NCBI RefSeq assembly: GCF_000422085.1
Contig: NC_021741.1
Span: forward strand, 3,162,001-3,226,000
Reading direction: 5' to 3'
DNA length: 64,000 nt
Source: Serratia liquefaciens ATCC 27592
GTDB taxonomy: Bacteria; Pseudomonadota; Gammaproteobacteria; Enterobacterales; Enterobacteriaceae
In this document: one piece after another, positions 29,844 through 39,409 of the stretch
How the letters are laid out: each line of letters begins with the position of its first letter
How positions within the stretch are numbered: the first letter of the stretch is position 1
Notes under the pieces: generated by a model
The model's database searches: none
What the model was told of the DNA's origin: nothing
The model's input: the letters and a program-made list of their open reading frames with translations, nothing else
Translations under genes and position numbers: made by a program

Positions 29844-31514
29844 TTAGAACGTTTCCCAGTTATCCTGCGGATCGCTGGCGTTCATTTTTTTATGATTGAG
29901 TACCGGTGTTACTGCCGCCTTGCTGCTGACGGGCATTTTGAACTCTTCCTGACCTGCCGCTTTCAAGCGGAATACCGCCACGGACTGGGTCAGCATGCTG
30001 GCCTGTTCTTCCAGCGCCGCTGCCGCCGACGCGGACTCTTCTACCAACGAGGCGTTCTGCTGAGTGACGCGGTCCATTTCCGCCACCGCCTGGCCGACCT
30101 GATCGATACCGCGGCTCTGTTCGTCCGACGCCGAAGCGATTTCACCCATGATGTCGGTAACGCGGGTCACGGCATTGACGATATCGCCCATGGTTTCCCC
30201 GGCGCTTTCTACCAGTACCGAGCCCATATCGACGCGATTGACGGAGTCTTCGATCAGGCCTTTGATTTCTTTCGCCGCCTGGGCACTGCGCTGCGCCAGG
30301 TTACGCACTTCACCGGCCACCACCGCAAAGCCACGGCCCTGTTCACCGGCACGCGCCGCTTCGACCGCCGCGTTCAGCGCCAGGATATTGGTCTGGAAGG
30401 CAATGCCGTCGATTACGCCGGTAATGTCGGCAATTTTCTGCGAACTGCCGGCGATGTCGTGCATGGTCTGCACCACGTTAGCCACCACCTTGCCGCCTTT
30501 CTGCGCGGTTTCGGAGGCACTCAATGCCAGTTGGCTGGCCTGACGGGCATTTTCGGCGTTCTGTTTCACCGTCGCGGTCAGCTGCTCCATACTGGCGGCG
30601 GTTTCTTCCAGCGAGGCAGCCTGTTGTTCGGTACGTGAAGAGAGATCGTTGTTGCCGGCGGCAATTTCGGAAGCGCCGCTGTAGATGGCGTCGGCACCCT
30701 GACGCACGCCGCTGACGGTGTCGATCAATTCGCTCTGCATATGCTTCAGGCTGGCTGCCAGCACGCCCATTTCATTGCGGCTGGTCACGGCGATCGGCTG
30801 AGTCAAATCGCCGGCGGCAATCATCTTGATGTGTTCGATCATTCGGTTCAGCGGGCGCACCAGAATGTGGTGAATACCGCTCCACACCAGCACAATCACG
30901 GCCAGTACCACCAACAGCACCACCACCAGCGTCCAGATGGCGAAGCTGAATGACTTATTGCTGTCTTCAACCGCGGTCTGGTAAAGCTTGTCGTTTTGCG
31001 CCAGATAGATGTTGTAGATGTCTTCGAACGCGTCCTGATAGCTTTGCGTCGGCTGATCAAAGAATGCGTTGATTTTGCCTTCACCCAGCAGTTGGGTCAG
31101 TTCGGTCAACGCGCCCTGCAAGATGCCGTATTGCTGTTTCAGCTTTTCGGCCGATTGCGCGTCCTGACGGGCGTCGAGAGGAATTTTGTCATAGGCGGCA
31201 TAGTGCTGTTCCGCAACCACCAGGTTGCTCTTGGCGCGAGCCAACAGTTCGGTGACGCTGGCGCCGCTGCCGATGTTATTGGCGTCCATCATGTGACGAA
31301 TACCGGCACGGTTCAGCGTGTTGCGAGCCTGCAGCAGGTTGACCCAGCTTTCGTTCAGCTCGGACTGCTGCTGGCGAATGGTCTGCAAAACGGTGAAGTT
31401 TTCTTTGTCATTCTTCAGTGAGGAGAAAAAGAGCCCGCCTGAAACCAGCTGCAAGGCGCCAAATAACACCAGCACCAGTAACAGGCTGGTGACCACCTTC
31501 ATACGATTAAACAT
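29844..31514 (-). CDS. tsr: Tsr-like serine chemoreceptor
   Basis: The 556-residue receptor (E. coli Tsr 551) follows Tsr nearly end to end. The serine-pocket segment [18 protein letters not shown] and [13 protein letters not shown] are conserved. Two membrane segments, HAMP and the signalling hairpin are present, and the protein ends with the NWETF pentapeptide that binds CheR and CheB. It is the first gene of the tsr-tap-cheR-cheB-cheY-cheZ run and has a sigma-28 promoter 57 bases upstream. Confidence 0.92.
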   Translation of the reverse strand: MFNRMKVVTSLLLVLVLFGALQLVSGGLFFSSLKNDKENFTVLQTIRQQQSELNESWVNLLQARNTLNRAGIRHMMDANNIGSGASVTELLARAKSNLVVAEQHYAAYDKIPLDARQDAQSAEKLKQQYGILQGALTELTQLLGEGKINAFFDQPTQSYQDAFEDIYNIYLAQNDKLYQTAVEDSNKSFSFAIWTLVVVLLVVLAVIVLVWSGIHHILVRPLNRMIEHIKMIAAGDLTQPIAVTSRNEMGVLAASLKHMQSELIDTVSGVRQGADAIYSGASEIAAGNNDLSSRTEQQAASLEETAASMEQLTATVKQNAENARQASQLALSASETAQKGGKVVANVVQTMHDIAGSSQKIADITGVIDGIAFQTNILALNAAVEAARAGEQGRGFAVVAGEVRNLAQRSAQAAKEIKGLIEDSVNRVDMGSVLVESAGETMGDIVNAVTRVTDIMGEIASASDEQSRGIDQVGQAVAEMDRVTQQNASLVEESASAAAALEEQASMLTQSVAVFRLKAAGQEEFKMPVSSKAAVTPVLNHKKMNASDPQDNWETF

Positions 31515-31570
31515 GTTTTCCCTTGTTGAACGCCCGCGCGGACAGGCCCTGATTACGTTGATTGACAGAG

Positions 31571-31597
31571 TTATCGGCGCGGCGGGGAAGAACTTTA
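31571..31597 (-). promoter_or_regulatory. Sigma-28 (FliA) promoter of the tsr-che operon
   Basis: On the minus strand TAAAGTTC-N11-GCCGATAA matches the FliA consensus at all but one position, with the exact spacer. It lies 57 bases before tsr and should make the receptor and cheRBYZ run a late, class 3 unit. Confidence 0.93.
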
Positions 31598-31651
31598 TGA
31601 GAAGAGGTAACTATTTTGTGCAGAGTTTGGGTTTGTCCGGTTTTCGAATCA

Positions 31652-31671
31652 GGGCGCGGCATGCCGCGCCC
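31652..31671. repeat. Perfect 20-bp palindrome between tsr and cheW
   Basis: GGGCGCGGCATGCCGCGCCC is fully self-complementary and is followed by CTAC, as in the related copies near 9820 and 61305. It lies 14 bases beyond the cheW stop. Confidence 0.65.
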
Positions 31672-31685
31672 CTACGGGGAGCGGA

Positions 31686-32186
31686 TCAGGCACTTTTCGC
31701 GACGCTGTCGACCAGTGACATCTCTTCGCTGCTCAGCAGCTTTTCGATATCGACCAGGATCAGCATGCGTTCCCCCAACGAGCCCAGCCCGGTGAGGTAT
31801 TCGGTGGCCAGCGTCACGGCAAACTCCGGCGCCGGGCGGATCTGTTCGGTGGTCAGCGACAGCACGTCAGACACGCCGTCAACCACAATACCCACCACCC
31901 GCTGACCAAAGTTCAACACGATCACCACGGTGTTTTCATCGTAGGACACGTCCTGCTGGGCGAACTTCACCCGCAAATCGATAATCGGCACAATCACGCC
32001 GCGCAGGTTGGTGACGCCCTTGATAAAGGCCGGAGTATTGGCAATGCGCGTAACCTGATCGTAACCGCGGATCTCCTGCACCTTGAGGATATCAATGCCG
32101 TATTCCTCGTTACCCAAGGTAAAAATCAGGAACTCCTGCCCTACCGTTTCGCCAGCCAGTTTGCTGACGGTTGCCAGTCCTGCCAT
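31686..32186 (-). CDS. cheW: CheW, chemotaxis coupling protein
   Basis: CheW links receptors to CheA. I use the second ATG ([12 protein letters not shown]) because an AAGGG site is spaced 8 bases from it but only 3 from the first ATG. The 166 residues match E. coli CheW (167) almost throughout ([43 protein letters not shown]). It is the last gene of motA-motB-cheA-cheW. Confidence 0.96.
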   Translation of the reverse strand: MAGLATVSKLAGETVGQEFLIFTLGNEEYGIDILKVQEIRGYDQVTRIANTPAFIKGVTNLRGVIVPIIDLRVKFAQQDVSYDENTVVIVLNFGQRVVGIVVDGVSDVLSLTTEQIRPAPEFAVTLATEYLTGLGSLGERMLILVDIEKLLSSEEMSLVDSVAKSA

Positions 32187-32218
32187 GTCATTCACCCTTT
32201 AAATCAATAGATTAATTA

Positions 32219-34192
32219 TTATGCAGCCGCGTCCGTCTGACGCTGCTCGCGGTTCAGGGTTTGCAGCGCCGAGACATCGACAATCAGCGCCACGCTGCCG
32301 TCACCGAGAATGGTGGCGGCGGAAATGCCCGGCACCTTGCGATAGTTGCTTTCCAGATTCTTCACCACCACCTGATGCTGGCCGATCAGTTGATCCACCA
32401 ACAGCGCATAGCGGCGGCCGGCGCTTTGCAGGATCACCACAATGCCCTGGGTGGCGTCGGTTTTGGCCCCCGCCACGTCGAACACTCGGAATAGCTCCAC
32501 CAGCGGCAAATATTCCCCGCGCACCTGCAACACCCGCTCGCCACCGGCCAACGGATGCAGATCTTCAGCCTGCGGCTGCAGCGATTCCATTACCGCGTTG
32601 AGCGGCAGGATAAACACTTCATTGTTCACCTTGACCGACATACCATCGAGGATCGCCAGCGTTAACGGCAGCAAGATCCGGATAGAGGTCCCCTTGCCCG
32701 CCTGGGAATGGATTTCGACGTGCCCACCCATTTCCTGAATATTTCGCTTCACCACGTCCATGCCGACGCCACGGCCGGAAACGTCGGTCACCTGCTCGGC
32801 GGTAGAAAAGCCCGGCGCGAAAATCAGCATGCCGACGTCTTCGTCGCTCATGCTGTCGCTGACCGCCAGCCCCTGCGAGGCCGCTTTCGCGAGAATTTTC
32901 TCGCGGTTCAGGCCGGCGCCGTCGTCGGTGACTTCGATACAGATATTGCCGCCCTGATGCTCTGCCGACAGGATCAGGTTCCCCACCTCCGACTTGCCCC
33001 CCGCGAGGCGCGTGGCCGGATCTTCAATGCCGTGATCCAGGCTGTTGCGCACCAGGTGTGTCAGAGGATCGATAATGCGTTCAATCAGGCTCTTATCCAG
33101 TTCGGTAGAACTGCCCTGCAGCTGCAATTCCACCTGCTTGTTCAGCTTGCCGGCCAGATCGCGCACCAGACGAGGGAAGCGGCTGAATACGTATTCCATC
33201 GGCATCATACGGATCGACATCACCGACTCTTGCAGGTCGCGTGCGTTGCGTTCCAACTGGCTCATGCTGTTGAGCAGATCGCCGTGATTCACCGGATCCA
33301 GACTGCCGGAGCGCTGCGCCAGCATCGACTGGGTGATCACCAACTCCCCCACCAGATTGATCAATTGGTCCACTTTTTCTACCGCTACGCGGATGCTGGT
33401 GGATTCGCTGGCCTTGGCGCGCGGTTTGGGCGTTTCCGCCACCGTCGGCGCCGGTTTGGCGGCCACGGGCGCAACGGCAACGGCAGCGACCGGCTCGATC
33501 GCTACCGGCGGCAGCTCAGCCTGAGGCGGCGTGGTAAAACTGATTTGCTCCGGCTCCAGTACAAAACACAGCACCGCGCTGATGTCATCTTCGCTGGCGG
33601 AGGTCAGCAGCGTCACTTCCAGGCTGTTTTCGGTCTGATGCGGGTTTTTCACCTCACCCAGGTTGCCCAACTCTTCCAGCATCAACGGGACTTCGTTCGG
33701 CTTCAGACCACACAGACAAACCCGCATGCCGCCTTCAATGGCCGCCGGTGCTGCGACGGCGTGTTGCGCGACGGCAGGTGCTGCGGGGGCATCTTGCTGC
33801 TGTGCGTCCAACGCAAGCTGCCGCAACGCCTGACAGATGTATTCAAAGCTGTCGACGTCAGGCTTTTGCGAAGTTTTATAAGCGTCCAGTTGCTCCTGCA
33901 TAATGTCTTTGGTTTCCAGAAACAGGTTTATAATCTCGGTGCTCAGGCTCATTTCCTGACGCCGCGCACCGTCCAACAGGTTCTCCAGCAGGTGGGTGGT
34001 TTCCTGCAGCACCGAAAAGCCAAAGGTCGCCGCACCGCCCTTGATCGAGTGCGCTGCGCGAAAAATGGCGTTCAGCGGCTCAATGTCCGGAGCCAGCGGA
34101 TCCAGCTCCAGCAGGTGTTGCTCCATGTCGGCCAGCAACTCGTCTGCTTCATCAAAAAAGGTCTGATAAAACGCACTAATATCCATGCTCAC
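32219..34192 (-). CDS. cheA: CheA, chemotaxis histidine kinase
   Basis: CheA phosphorylates CheY and CheB. The start is a GTG (MSMDISAFYQ), as in E. coli, with GAGG seven bases upstream and the motB stop inside that site. An ATG two codons later is the alternative. The 657-residue protein has P1 (His48 in AHSIKGG), P2 (about 150-245), a Pro/Ala linker, P3 dimerisation, P4 ATPase (HLVRNSLDHGIE, DDGAGLN, GRGVGMDVV) and the P5 CheW-like domain. The P2-linker region is the most divergent part. Confidence 0.96.
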   Translation of the reverse strand: MSMDISAFYQTFFDEADELLADMEQHLLELDPLAPDIEPLNAIFRAAHSIKGGAATFGFSVLQETTHLLENLLDGARRQEMSLSTEIINLFLETKDIMQEQLDAYKTSQKPDVDSFEYICQALRQLALDAQQQDAPAAPAVAQHAVAAPAAIEGGMRVCLCGLKPNEVPLMLEELGNLGEVKNPHQTENSLEVTLLTSASEDDISAVLCFVLEPEQISFTTPPQAELPPVAIEPVAAVAVAPVAAKPAPTVAETPKPRAKASESTSIRVAVEKVDQLINLVGELVITQSMLAQRSGSLDPVNHGDLLNSMSQLERNARDLQESVMSIRMMPMEYVFSRFPRLVRDLAGKLNKQVELQLQGSSTELDKSLIERIIDPLTHLVRNSLDHGIEDPATRLAGGKSEVGNLILSAEHQGGNICIEVTDDGAGLNREKILAKAASQGLAVSDSMSDEDVGMLIFAPGFSTAEQVTDVSGRGVGMDVVKRNIQEMGGHVEIHSQAGKGTSIRILLPLTLAILDGMSVKVNNEVFILPLNAVMESLQPQAEDLHPLAGGERVLQVRGEYLPLVELFRVFDVAGAKTDATQGIVVILQSAGRRYALLVDQLIGQHQVVVKNLESNYRKVPGISAATILGDGSVALIVDVSALQTLNREQRQTDAAA

Positions 34193-34196
34193 GGGG

Positions 34197-35162
34197 TCAC
34201 CTCTGCTGTGAGTCGCTGTTAGTCGGTGCAGGGACAGCCGCCGGCTGCTCCGGTGCAATGAGGGTGGCCGGAGCCGTCGCCGACGGGGCCAACGGTTTTA
34301 AATCGACCGGCTGGGCAATCTCCATCGCGTTGCTTTCGCCATTTTCATGTTCAATGCCCTGCTGGGTTTGTTTGTTGAGCACCAGAACGGTAATGCGACG
34401 GTTGATGGCATCGTCGGCGCCGTGTTGTTTCAGGCTCATGGTGGCGGCCATGCCGACCACCCGCAGGACCTTCCCTTCCGACAGCCCGCCGGCGATCAGC
34501 TCGCGCCGCGACGCGTTGGCGCGATCGGCCGAAAGCTCCCAGTTGCTGTAACCGCGCTCGCCGGTGGCGTAGGGAATATCGTCGGTGTGGCCGGACAGGC
34601 TGATTTTGTTCGGCAGGTCATTGAGGATCGGCGCAATCGCCCGCAGGATGTCGCGCATGTAGCTTTCTACCTGCGCGCTGCCGGTTTTGAACATCGGACG
34701 GTTTTGACTGTCGATGATCTGAATGCGCAAGCCTTCATCCATCATGTTGATCAACAGATGCGGCCGCAGCGCTTTCAGGCGCGGATCGGACTCAATCAGT
34801 TCGTCCAGTTTTTCCCGCAGCTTGTTCAGCCGCAGCTCTTCGTCACGCTTCTCGAGCGTATCAATCTGCTTTTTCACCAACCCGTCTTGCTGGGTAGGAT
34901 CGTCGCCGCCGCCGGGGATCGGGCTGCTTTCAGAGCTGCTCTTGTCGCCGGAAGTCAGCGCCACCTTCAGCGGCGTGCGGAAGTATTCGGCGATTTGCGT
35001 CAGTTCCTGCGGGCTGGCGATTGCCAGCAGCCACATCACCAGGAAGAAAGCCATCATTGCCGTCATAAAATCGGCGTAGGCAATCTTCCAGGAACCCCCA
35101 TGATGGCTGGCGTGATGCGACTTGCGTTTTCTGACCAAAACAACCGGGTGATTCTGTTTCAT
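34197..35162 (-). CDS. motB: MotB, flagellar stator protein
   Basis: MotB is the peptidoglycan-anchored stator subunit. The 321-residue protein (E. coli 308) has one membrane helix with the proton-binding Asp31 ([22 protein letters not shown]). The plug region and an OmpA-like domain (about 150-275; [24 protein letters not shown]) follow, then a Pro/Ala-rich tail. It overlaps motA by 4 bases. Confidence 0.96.
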   Translation of the reverse strand: MKQNHPVVLVRKRKSHHASHHGGSWKIAYADFMTAMMAFFLVMWLLAIASPQELTQIAEYFRTPLKVALTSGDKSSSESSPIPGGGDDPTQQDGLVKKQIDTLEKRDEELRLNKLREKLDELIESDPRLKALRPHLLINMMDEGLRIQIIDSQNRPMFKTGSAQVESYMRDILRAIAPILNDLPNKISLSGHTDDIPYATGERGYSNWELSADRANASRRELIAGGLSEGKVLRVVGMAATMSLKQHGADDAINRRITVLVLNKQTQQGIEHENGESNAMEIAQPVDLKPLAPSATAPATLIAPEQPAAVPAPTNSDSQQR

Positions 35163-36055
35163 GCCTGTTCTTCTTCCGTCGCCTGCTGTGCCGGCGCCTT
35201 CACGCGACGCACATGTTCTTCCAGCTCAACAAAGGAGGGACGTTCGGTGGTGTACAGCGTTTTACGGCCGAATTCGACCGCAATCTGCGGCGCGTAGCCA
35301 TTCAAACTGGACAACAAAGTGACCTTGATGCACTGCATCATTTTGACGTTTTCGGCACTCTTTTGTCGCAACAGGGTCGCCAGCGGTGAGATAAAGCCGT
35401 AAGCCAGCAAAATGCCCAGGAAGGTGCCGACCATCGCGTTGGCGATCAACGCCCCCAGTTCGGCTGCCGGGCGGTCGGCCGAGGCCAGCGCATGCACCAC
35501 CCCCATCACCGCCGCAACAATGCCGAAGGCCGGCAACGAGTCACCGACCATCGCCAGGCTGCCTGCCGGCACCTCGCTTTCCTGTTCAAAGGTTTCGATC
35601 TCTTCGTCCATCAAGGCTTCGATCTCAAAGGCATTCATGTTGCCGCTCACCATCAGCCGTAAGTAATCGGTAATAAACTCCACCAGGGTGTTATCGGCAA
35701 GAATGCGGGGATAATTAGAGAAAATTTCACTTTCCTGCGGATTATCAATATCGAACTCGAGGGAAAGCATGCCTTGTTGACGGGATTTGGCCAGCAGCCG
35801 GAACAGCAGCGCCATCAGATCCATGTAGAGATCTTTGCTGTATTTCGAACGACGCATCAGCTTGGGAATGGCGCGCAGGGTGGATTTTATCGCCTTACCG
35901 TTGTTGCCCACGATAAAAGCGCCGATACCCGCGCCGCCGATAATCAGAAATTCTGCCGGCTGATAAAGCGCGCCCAGATGGCCCCCCACAATCAGGTAGC
36001 CCCCAAAGACCGCACCCAATACCACGAGATAACCCAAAATAACTAACACACGCAT
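35159..36055 (-). CDS. motA: MotA, flagellar stator proton channel subunit
   Basis: MotA forms the rotating pentamer around MotB. The 298-residue protein (E. coli 295) has four membrane helices and a cytoplasmic loop (about 50-170) with the charged rotor-contacting residues. Conserved segments are [16 protein letters not shown] and [17 protein letters not shown], with the functional prolines. I could not find a sigma-28 motif of good quality in the 150 bases before it. Confidence 0.96.
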   Translation of the reverse strand: MRVLVILGYLVVLGAVFGGYLIVGGHLGALYQPAEFLIIGGAGIGAFIVGNNGKAIKSTLRAIPKLMRRSKYSKDLYMDLMALLFRLLAKSRQQGMLSLEFDIDNPQESEIFSNYPRILADNTLVEFITDYLRLMVSGNMNAFEIEALMDEEIETFEQESEVPAGSLAMVGDSLPAFGIVAAVMGVVHALASADRPAAELGALIANAMVGTFLGILLAYGFISPLATLLRQKSAENVKMMQCIKVTLLSSLNGYAPQIAVEFGRKTLYTTERPSFVELEEHVRRVKAPAQQATEEEQA

Positions 36056-36137
36056 TCCTTAAATTAACAATGTGGATGGAAGGTGGGCTAAGCGCGCATA
36101 TGAGCCGCACGGGCACAACAGGCTGAGCTGCGCCTTT

Positions 36138-36157
36138 GGGTTCGGCACGCCGAACCC
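36138..36157. repeat. Perfect 20-bp palindrome between motA and flhC
   Basis: GGGTTCGGCACGCCGAACCC forms 9-bp arms around a CA/CG centre. It lies in the motA leader, between the flhDC terminator and the motA start, so it would be part of any motA mRNA starting upstream of it. Confidence 0.55.
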
Positions 36158-36185
36158 TGCATTTCACCAATCGGTTTAAATCTGG

Positions 36186-36206
36186 ATAAACCGGCGCTGC
36201 CGCCGG
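36186..36206 (-). terminator. Intrinsic terminator after flhDC
   Basis: On the minus strand CCGGCG-GCAG-CGCCGG forms a six-pair stem with a tetraloop, followed by TTTAT, two bases past the flhC stop. It would separate flhDC from motAB transcription. Confidence 0.65.
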
Positions 36207-36207
36207 C

Positions 36208-36789
36208 TCAAATTGCGCGTTTAACCTGCTCGTCCAGCAGTTGAGGAATAATATCGGCCAGTTGCGGCGAAAGTTTACGTCTTTTTACTGCGCGGGATGG
36301 GGGTTGGCATAAACTGCAAACAAAATTGTTCAACGGTTGGTGCGCGTGGGTGATAAAAGTGCCACCGCAGCAGTTGCAGGCAGAAAGCTGCAGCATGCCG
36401 CTATCGACGAAGCGCACCAGCGTCCAGGCTCGCGTCAGCGCCAGCAACGGCGGCTCACCCGGCTGGTGCGGACACTGTTCCAGATACAGACGATAGGCTT
36501 TAATCACTGCTTCAACGCCCGTGCAGTGCCCGCTTTTCATCAGGAAACTGTAGGCGTTGTAGAACATCGATGAATGGATGTTCTGTTCCCAGGTCATAAA
36601 CCAGTCCGTCGAGAACGGCAACATCCCTTTCGGCGGTGGACTGCCGCGTAACTCCTTATAGAGCTTGATCAAACGCCCACGGCTGAGCTGCGTTTCGCTT
36701 TCCAACATCTGCAAACGCGCACCCAATGTAATCAGCTCCATGGCCAGCTGAATATCCTTGGCTTCCTGAACAATACTTTTCTCTGCCAT
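36208..36789 (-). CDS. flhC: FlhC, master flagellar activator subunit
   Basis: FlhC forms the FlhD4C2 activator of class 2 flagellar promoters. The 193-residue protein (E. coli 192) starts [19 protein letters not shown]. It contains the zinc site Cys residues (ACNCCGG ... CSLCQPPS) and the basic DNA-contacting tail AVKRRKL. An ATG one codon upstream overlaps the flhD stop; I prefer the second ATG because it aligns with the family and has better ribosome-site spacing. Confidence 0.96.
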   Translation of the reverse strand: MAEKSIVQEAKDIQLAMELITLGARLQMLESETQLSRGRLIKLYKELRGSPPPKGMLPFSTDWFMTWEQNIHSSMFYNAYSFLMKSGHCTGVEAVIKAYRLYLEQCPHQPGEPPLLALTRAWTLVRFVDSGMLQLSACNCCGGTFITHAHQPLNNFVCSLCQPPSRAVKRRKLSPQLADIIPQLLDEQVKRAI

Positions 36790-36791
36790 CA

Positions 36792-37142
36792 TCAAGCTCT
36801 TTTCTTCGTCGCACTGCCGTCTTTCGCCGACAGTTCTTGCAGTAAATGGCTTGAGAGCAAAATACCGGTATGGATTTGCTGCAGATCGTCCACGCGAGAC
36901 TCTTTCGTCAGACGCTCGATGGTTTGGTGATCGTTAAAGCGGAAGTGACAAACCAGCTGGTTGGTTTCAGCCAATTTGACCATTTGCGGTAACGTAAGTT
37001 GAACAAGCGCATCGGCCATGGTTTCGTCGATACCCAGACGGAACATTGCCGATGCTTTTTCATCATTAATCAGACGCTGTGCTAAAAGTAAATACGACAA
37101 ATTGATGTCATAAATATGCTTAAGTAATTCAGACGTACCCAT
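36792..37142 (-). CDS. flhD: FlhD, master flagellar activator subunit
   Basis: FlhD is the other subunit of the flagellar master regulator. Starting at [17 protein letters not shown] gives 116 residues, as in E. coli; a start three codons earlier is possible. The helix-turn-helix region ([20 protein letters not shown]) and the FlhC-contacting tail ([17 protein letters not shown]) are conserved. It is transcribed from the long AT-rich upstream region that carries a CRP site. Confidence 0.96.
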   Translation of the reverse strand: MGTSELLKHIYDINLSYLLLAQRLINDEKASAMFRLGIDETMADALVQLTLPQMVKLAETNQLVCHFRFNDHQTIERLTKESRVDDLQQIHTGILLSSHLLQELSAKDGSATKKRA

Positions 37143-37470
37143 ATTCCCCATCCCGACAGACTATGTTTAAAAACATACGCTGGGTGATAATTTTTATCGC
37201 CCGTGACCTGGGTTTGTTCCCTAAGTTGGCAAATGAAACCCTGAATAACGACCGTTATAAATTTTTCAACATCACTAAATTCGGACCATCATTCAGTATT
37301 TGATACGTGCGTAAACCAACGTGTATGGATGTACAGCATTTTGCTTCAGCAGTGTTTAATCACCGTGAAACTATTTTTACAAAATTAATAAGATTATTCC
37401 TAATGCAGCGCAACTCTACCCCTGAACCATTAGCACACACAATGTAAGTGAGAGGCAATTTTAAATACAA

Positions 37471-37486
37471 TGTGATCTAGATCACA
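37471..37486 (-). promoter_or_regulatory. CRP-cAMP binding site upstream of flhDC
   Basis: TGTGATCTAGATCACA is a perfect 16-bp palindrome with both half-sites (TGTGA-N6-TCACA) of the CRP consensus. It lies 329 bases before the flhD start, which fits catabolite activation of flhDC known from E. coli. Confidence 0.9.
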
Positions 37487-37922
37487 AAAATAAAAAATAA
37501 TTAAGCCAAATAGCCCGTTACCAGTATGATTTTTAACCGCATTTTCGCTCACAAAATAAACATAAGTAAAAAAACGTCTTAAAAACAATGTATATAAGCC
37601 AAAAAAATATCTTTTTTAGATCAATTCGAACAAAAGCATCACCAAACTAAAATAACAGAACAAAAATCTGCTCGTAGCCGATAAAGACAGTATAAATAAC
37701 CGTTTAATAAACAATAAACTATCCGCATTGAAATATAACGCATGTAAACTATAAGGTTATTAGGTTTCGGATTTGACTTAAGCTTGCGAGAAATTCCTGT
37801 TTTATTTTTCAACGAATGCTTCCATTCGGTTAACAATGATTCGCTTAGGTTGTGAACAAGAAAACAGAGGTAACCATATGTTTCATGGTAAATAGAATGA
37901 AAGCGGGAGGTTTCGCATGGTT

Positions 37923-37945
37923 TTTTGGCGTGAGTCATGCCAAAA
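37923..37945. promoter_or_regulatory. Near-perfect 23-bp palindrome in the flhDC upstream region
   Basis: TTTTGGCGTGA and TCATGCCAAAA are inverted copies with a single mismatch (G against A). The length and symmetry suggest a dimeric regulator site. The cognate protein is unknown, and it is not an RcsAB box. Confidence 0.4.
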
Positions 37946-38463
37946 CGATTTATCGGCAGTATTAATTAAAACTTTAATAAATTTTCTATTCGATTGAAAA
38001 AATGAGATCTCCGCTGATGTTTATTGTTCAATAATACCCATCCCCCCTACCCGTTGTGCAAATAAAGTAAAACGCGGTTTCGTTTTATTCTCCATAAGGG
38101 TTTCATTTATCTCATACAGATTGCAAATTCCAGCCTGACGAAGCCTTGGCTCACTTACGGGGTTGGCAGGCAAAGGAGCTAGCGGCTGAACATACGCATT
38201 AACCGTGGAAAAAATATCCAACGTCAGACATAACTGACTACGCCTGGGCACTAACGGGAAGGCGACATCTGTTCAGCGCCATCAACTGGCGAGGAGTTTC
38301 CCCTCCTTTAGCATGAGGCTTTCCCTATTTTGCATGTTGAACGGCAGGATGGCATTGCCGCCGGCGCAACGGCATATTATTATTCTCACTGCAGCGGCAC
38401 TCACGCGCAGCCAATTATTACCGTATCGCAATTTATTTATTTGAAATTAATTTTTCAGGTCGC

Positions 38464-38503
38464 ACATCACACCTTTGCTGCTGTCACGATGACAGGGTGA
38501 TGT
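38464..38503 (+). other. Stem-loop upstream of the cnu-like gene
   Basis: ACATCAC pairs with GTGATGT and an inner CTGTC pairs with GACAG around ACGAT. TTTCTT follows on the plus strand. It could end an incoming transcript or structure the cnu leader; sequence alone does not decide. Confidence 0.4.
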
Positions 38504-38545
38504 TTCTTCGTTCGGCTACAACTCTTAACAGGCTATATTTTAATC

Positions 38546-38761
38546 ATGACCGATACCCTTGATTATCTGATGACATTCCGCAAATGCACCAGCTTGGACA
38601 GCGTGGAGAAAGTGTATGACAAGCTTAACTACTCCATCGATAATGACATTGAAATCAGCAATATGTACCGTGCAGCGGATCACCGCCGCGCCGAACTGGT
38701 GGCGGGGAAATTGTTCGATTTGGGTAAGGTGCCAAAAACGCTGTGGGCGCAGGTGCTATAA
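38546..38761 (+). CDS. cnu: Cnu/Hha-family nucleoid modulator
   Basis: Small Hha/YmoA/Cnu proteins bind H-NS and StpA and adjust silencing of AT-rich DNA. The 71-residue product matches E. coli Cnu (YdgT, 71 residues) better than Hha: [19 protein letters not shown], then [29 protein letters not shown]. It stands alone between the flhDC upstream region and uspC. Its position beside an AT-rich, H-NS-like target region is suggestive, but direct action on flhDC is not shown. Confidence 0.9.
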   Translation: MTDTLDYLMTFRKCTSLDSVEKVYDKLNYSIDNDIEISNMYRAADHRRAELVAGKLFDLGKVPKTLWAQVL

Positions 38762-38912
38762 TTTGCATTAATTACGCGCGCATGTACTTTATCTTTTATT
38801 GCTAAATAACGGCAACTTCCTCGGATTTATTGGCGCGCGTGATACAAACCACATTTATTCGCTTCACCAGGCTCTACCCTTTTACCCTATCAACAGGAAA
38901 CAGGAGTGGAAG

Positions 38913-39332
38913 ATGGGATATCAAAACGTTTTGGTTACCGTCGCCGTGGCGGCAGACAGCCACCGCCTGGTTGAAAAAGCCGTCTCCATCGTGCGTCCTT
39001 ACAACGGCAAAATTACCCTGCTTAGCACCATTGCCAATCCGGAAATATACAATAACTTCGCCGGACCGATGCTGGGCGATCTACGTGCGCTGATGGAAGA
39101 AGAAACGCTGCTGTTTCTGGAAGAACTTCGCCTGCGGGCGGATTACCCGATTGCCGACACGCTGATTGTCCACGGTGAACTGGCCGACAGCCTGAACTAT
39201 GCCAGCCAACGGCAACCTTTTGATCTGGTGGTTTGCGGTAATCACAGCGACGGCATGATGAACAAAATCTCCTGCTCTGCCGCGCGCTTTATCAACACTA
39301 GCCGTATCGACGTGCTGATAATCCCACTGTAA
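38913..39332 (+). CDS. uspC: UspC-like universal stress protein
   Basis: UspC belongs to the UspA family of stress proteins and in E. coli is linked to motility and adhesion control. The start at MGYQNVLVTVAVAADS has AGGAG six bases upstream and gives 139 residues (E. coli UspC 142). Matching blocks are KAVSIVRPYNGKITLL, FAGPMLGDLRALMEEET and FDLVVCGNHSDG. In E. coli uspC also lies beside flhDC, so the neighbourhood supports the name. Confidence 0.87.
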   Translation: MGYQNVLVTVAVAADSHRLVEKAVSIVRPYNGKITLLSTIANPEIYNNFAGPMLGDLRALMEEETLLFLEELRLRADYPIADTLIVHGELADSLNYASQRQPFDLVVCGNHSDGMMNKISCSAARFINTSRIDVLIIPL

Positions 39333-39409
39333 CGCTGAGCACATTAGGCCATTCGCTCTTTTCGATGATTGACTAGACTTAGGCTCTCTGTCCGCATAAG
39401 GAATGCCTG

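Larger units (their letters stand above)
37143..38545. other. 1.4-kb AT-rich flhDC upstream region
   Basis: No convincing gene lies here. The composition is strongly AT-rich and resembles the long regulated flhDC leaders of enteric bacteria, where H-NS, CRP, RcsB and LysR-type regulators act. It contains a symmetric CRP site (37471-37486), a near-perfect 23-bp palindrome (37923-37945) and a long stem-loop before cnu (38464-38503). Open frames of 76 and 99 codons on the minus strand have no clear ribosome site or recognisable product. Confidence 0.5.

Noticed and set aside
32708..34222. Very long plus-strand frame opposite cheA
   Set aside because: It is the complement of strongly conserved CheA codons and is rich in His, Arg and Gln, typical of an antisense shadow in GC-rich DNA.
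36056..36207. Sigma-28 promoter before motA
   Set aside because: Only weak partial matches to GCCGATAA were found, with no proper -35 at 11 bases, so none was annotated.
37639..37938. 99-codon minus-strand open frame in the flhDC upstream region
   Set aside because: It is AT-driven with odd residue composition, has no ribosome site and overlaps the 23-bp palindrome. No family is recognised.
38021..38251. 76-codon minus-strand open frame before cnu
   Set aside because: The start has no ribosome site and the product matches nothing I recognise. A shorter internal Met start gives only 24 residues. Kept only as part of the non-coding region.
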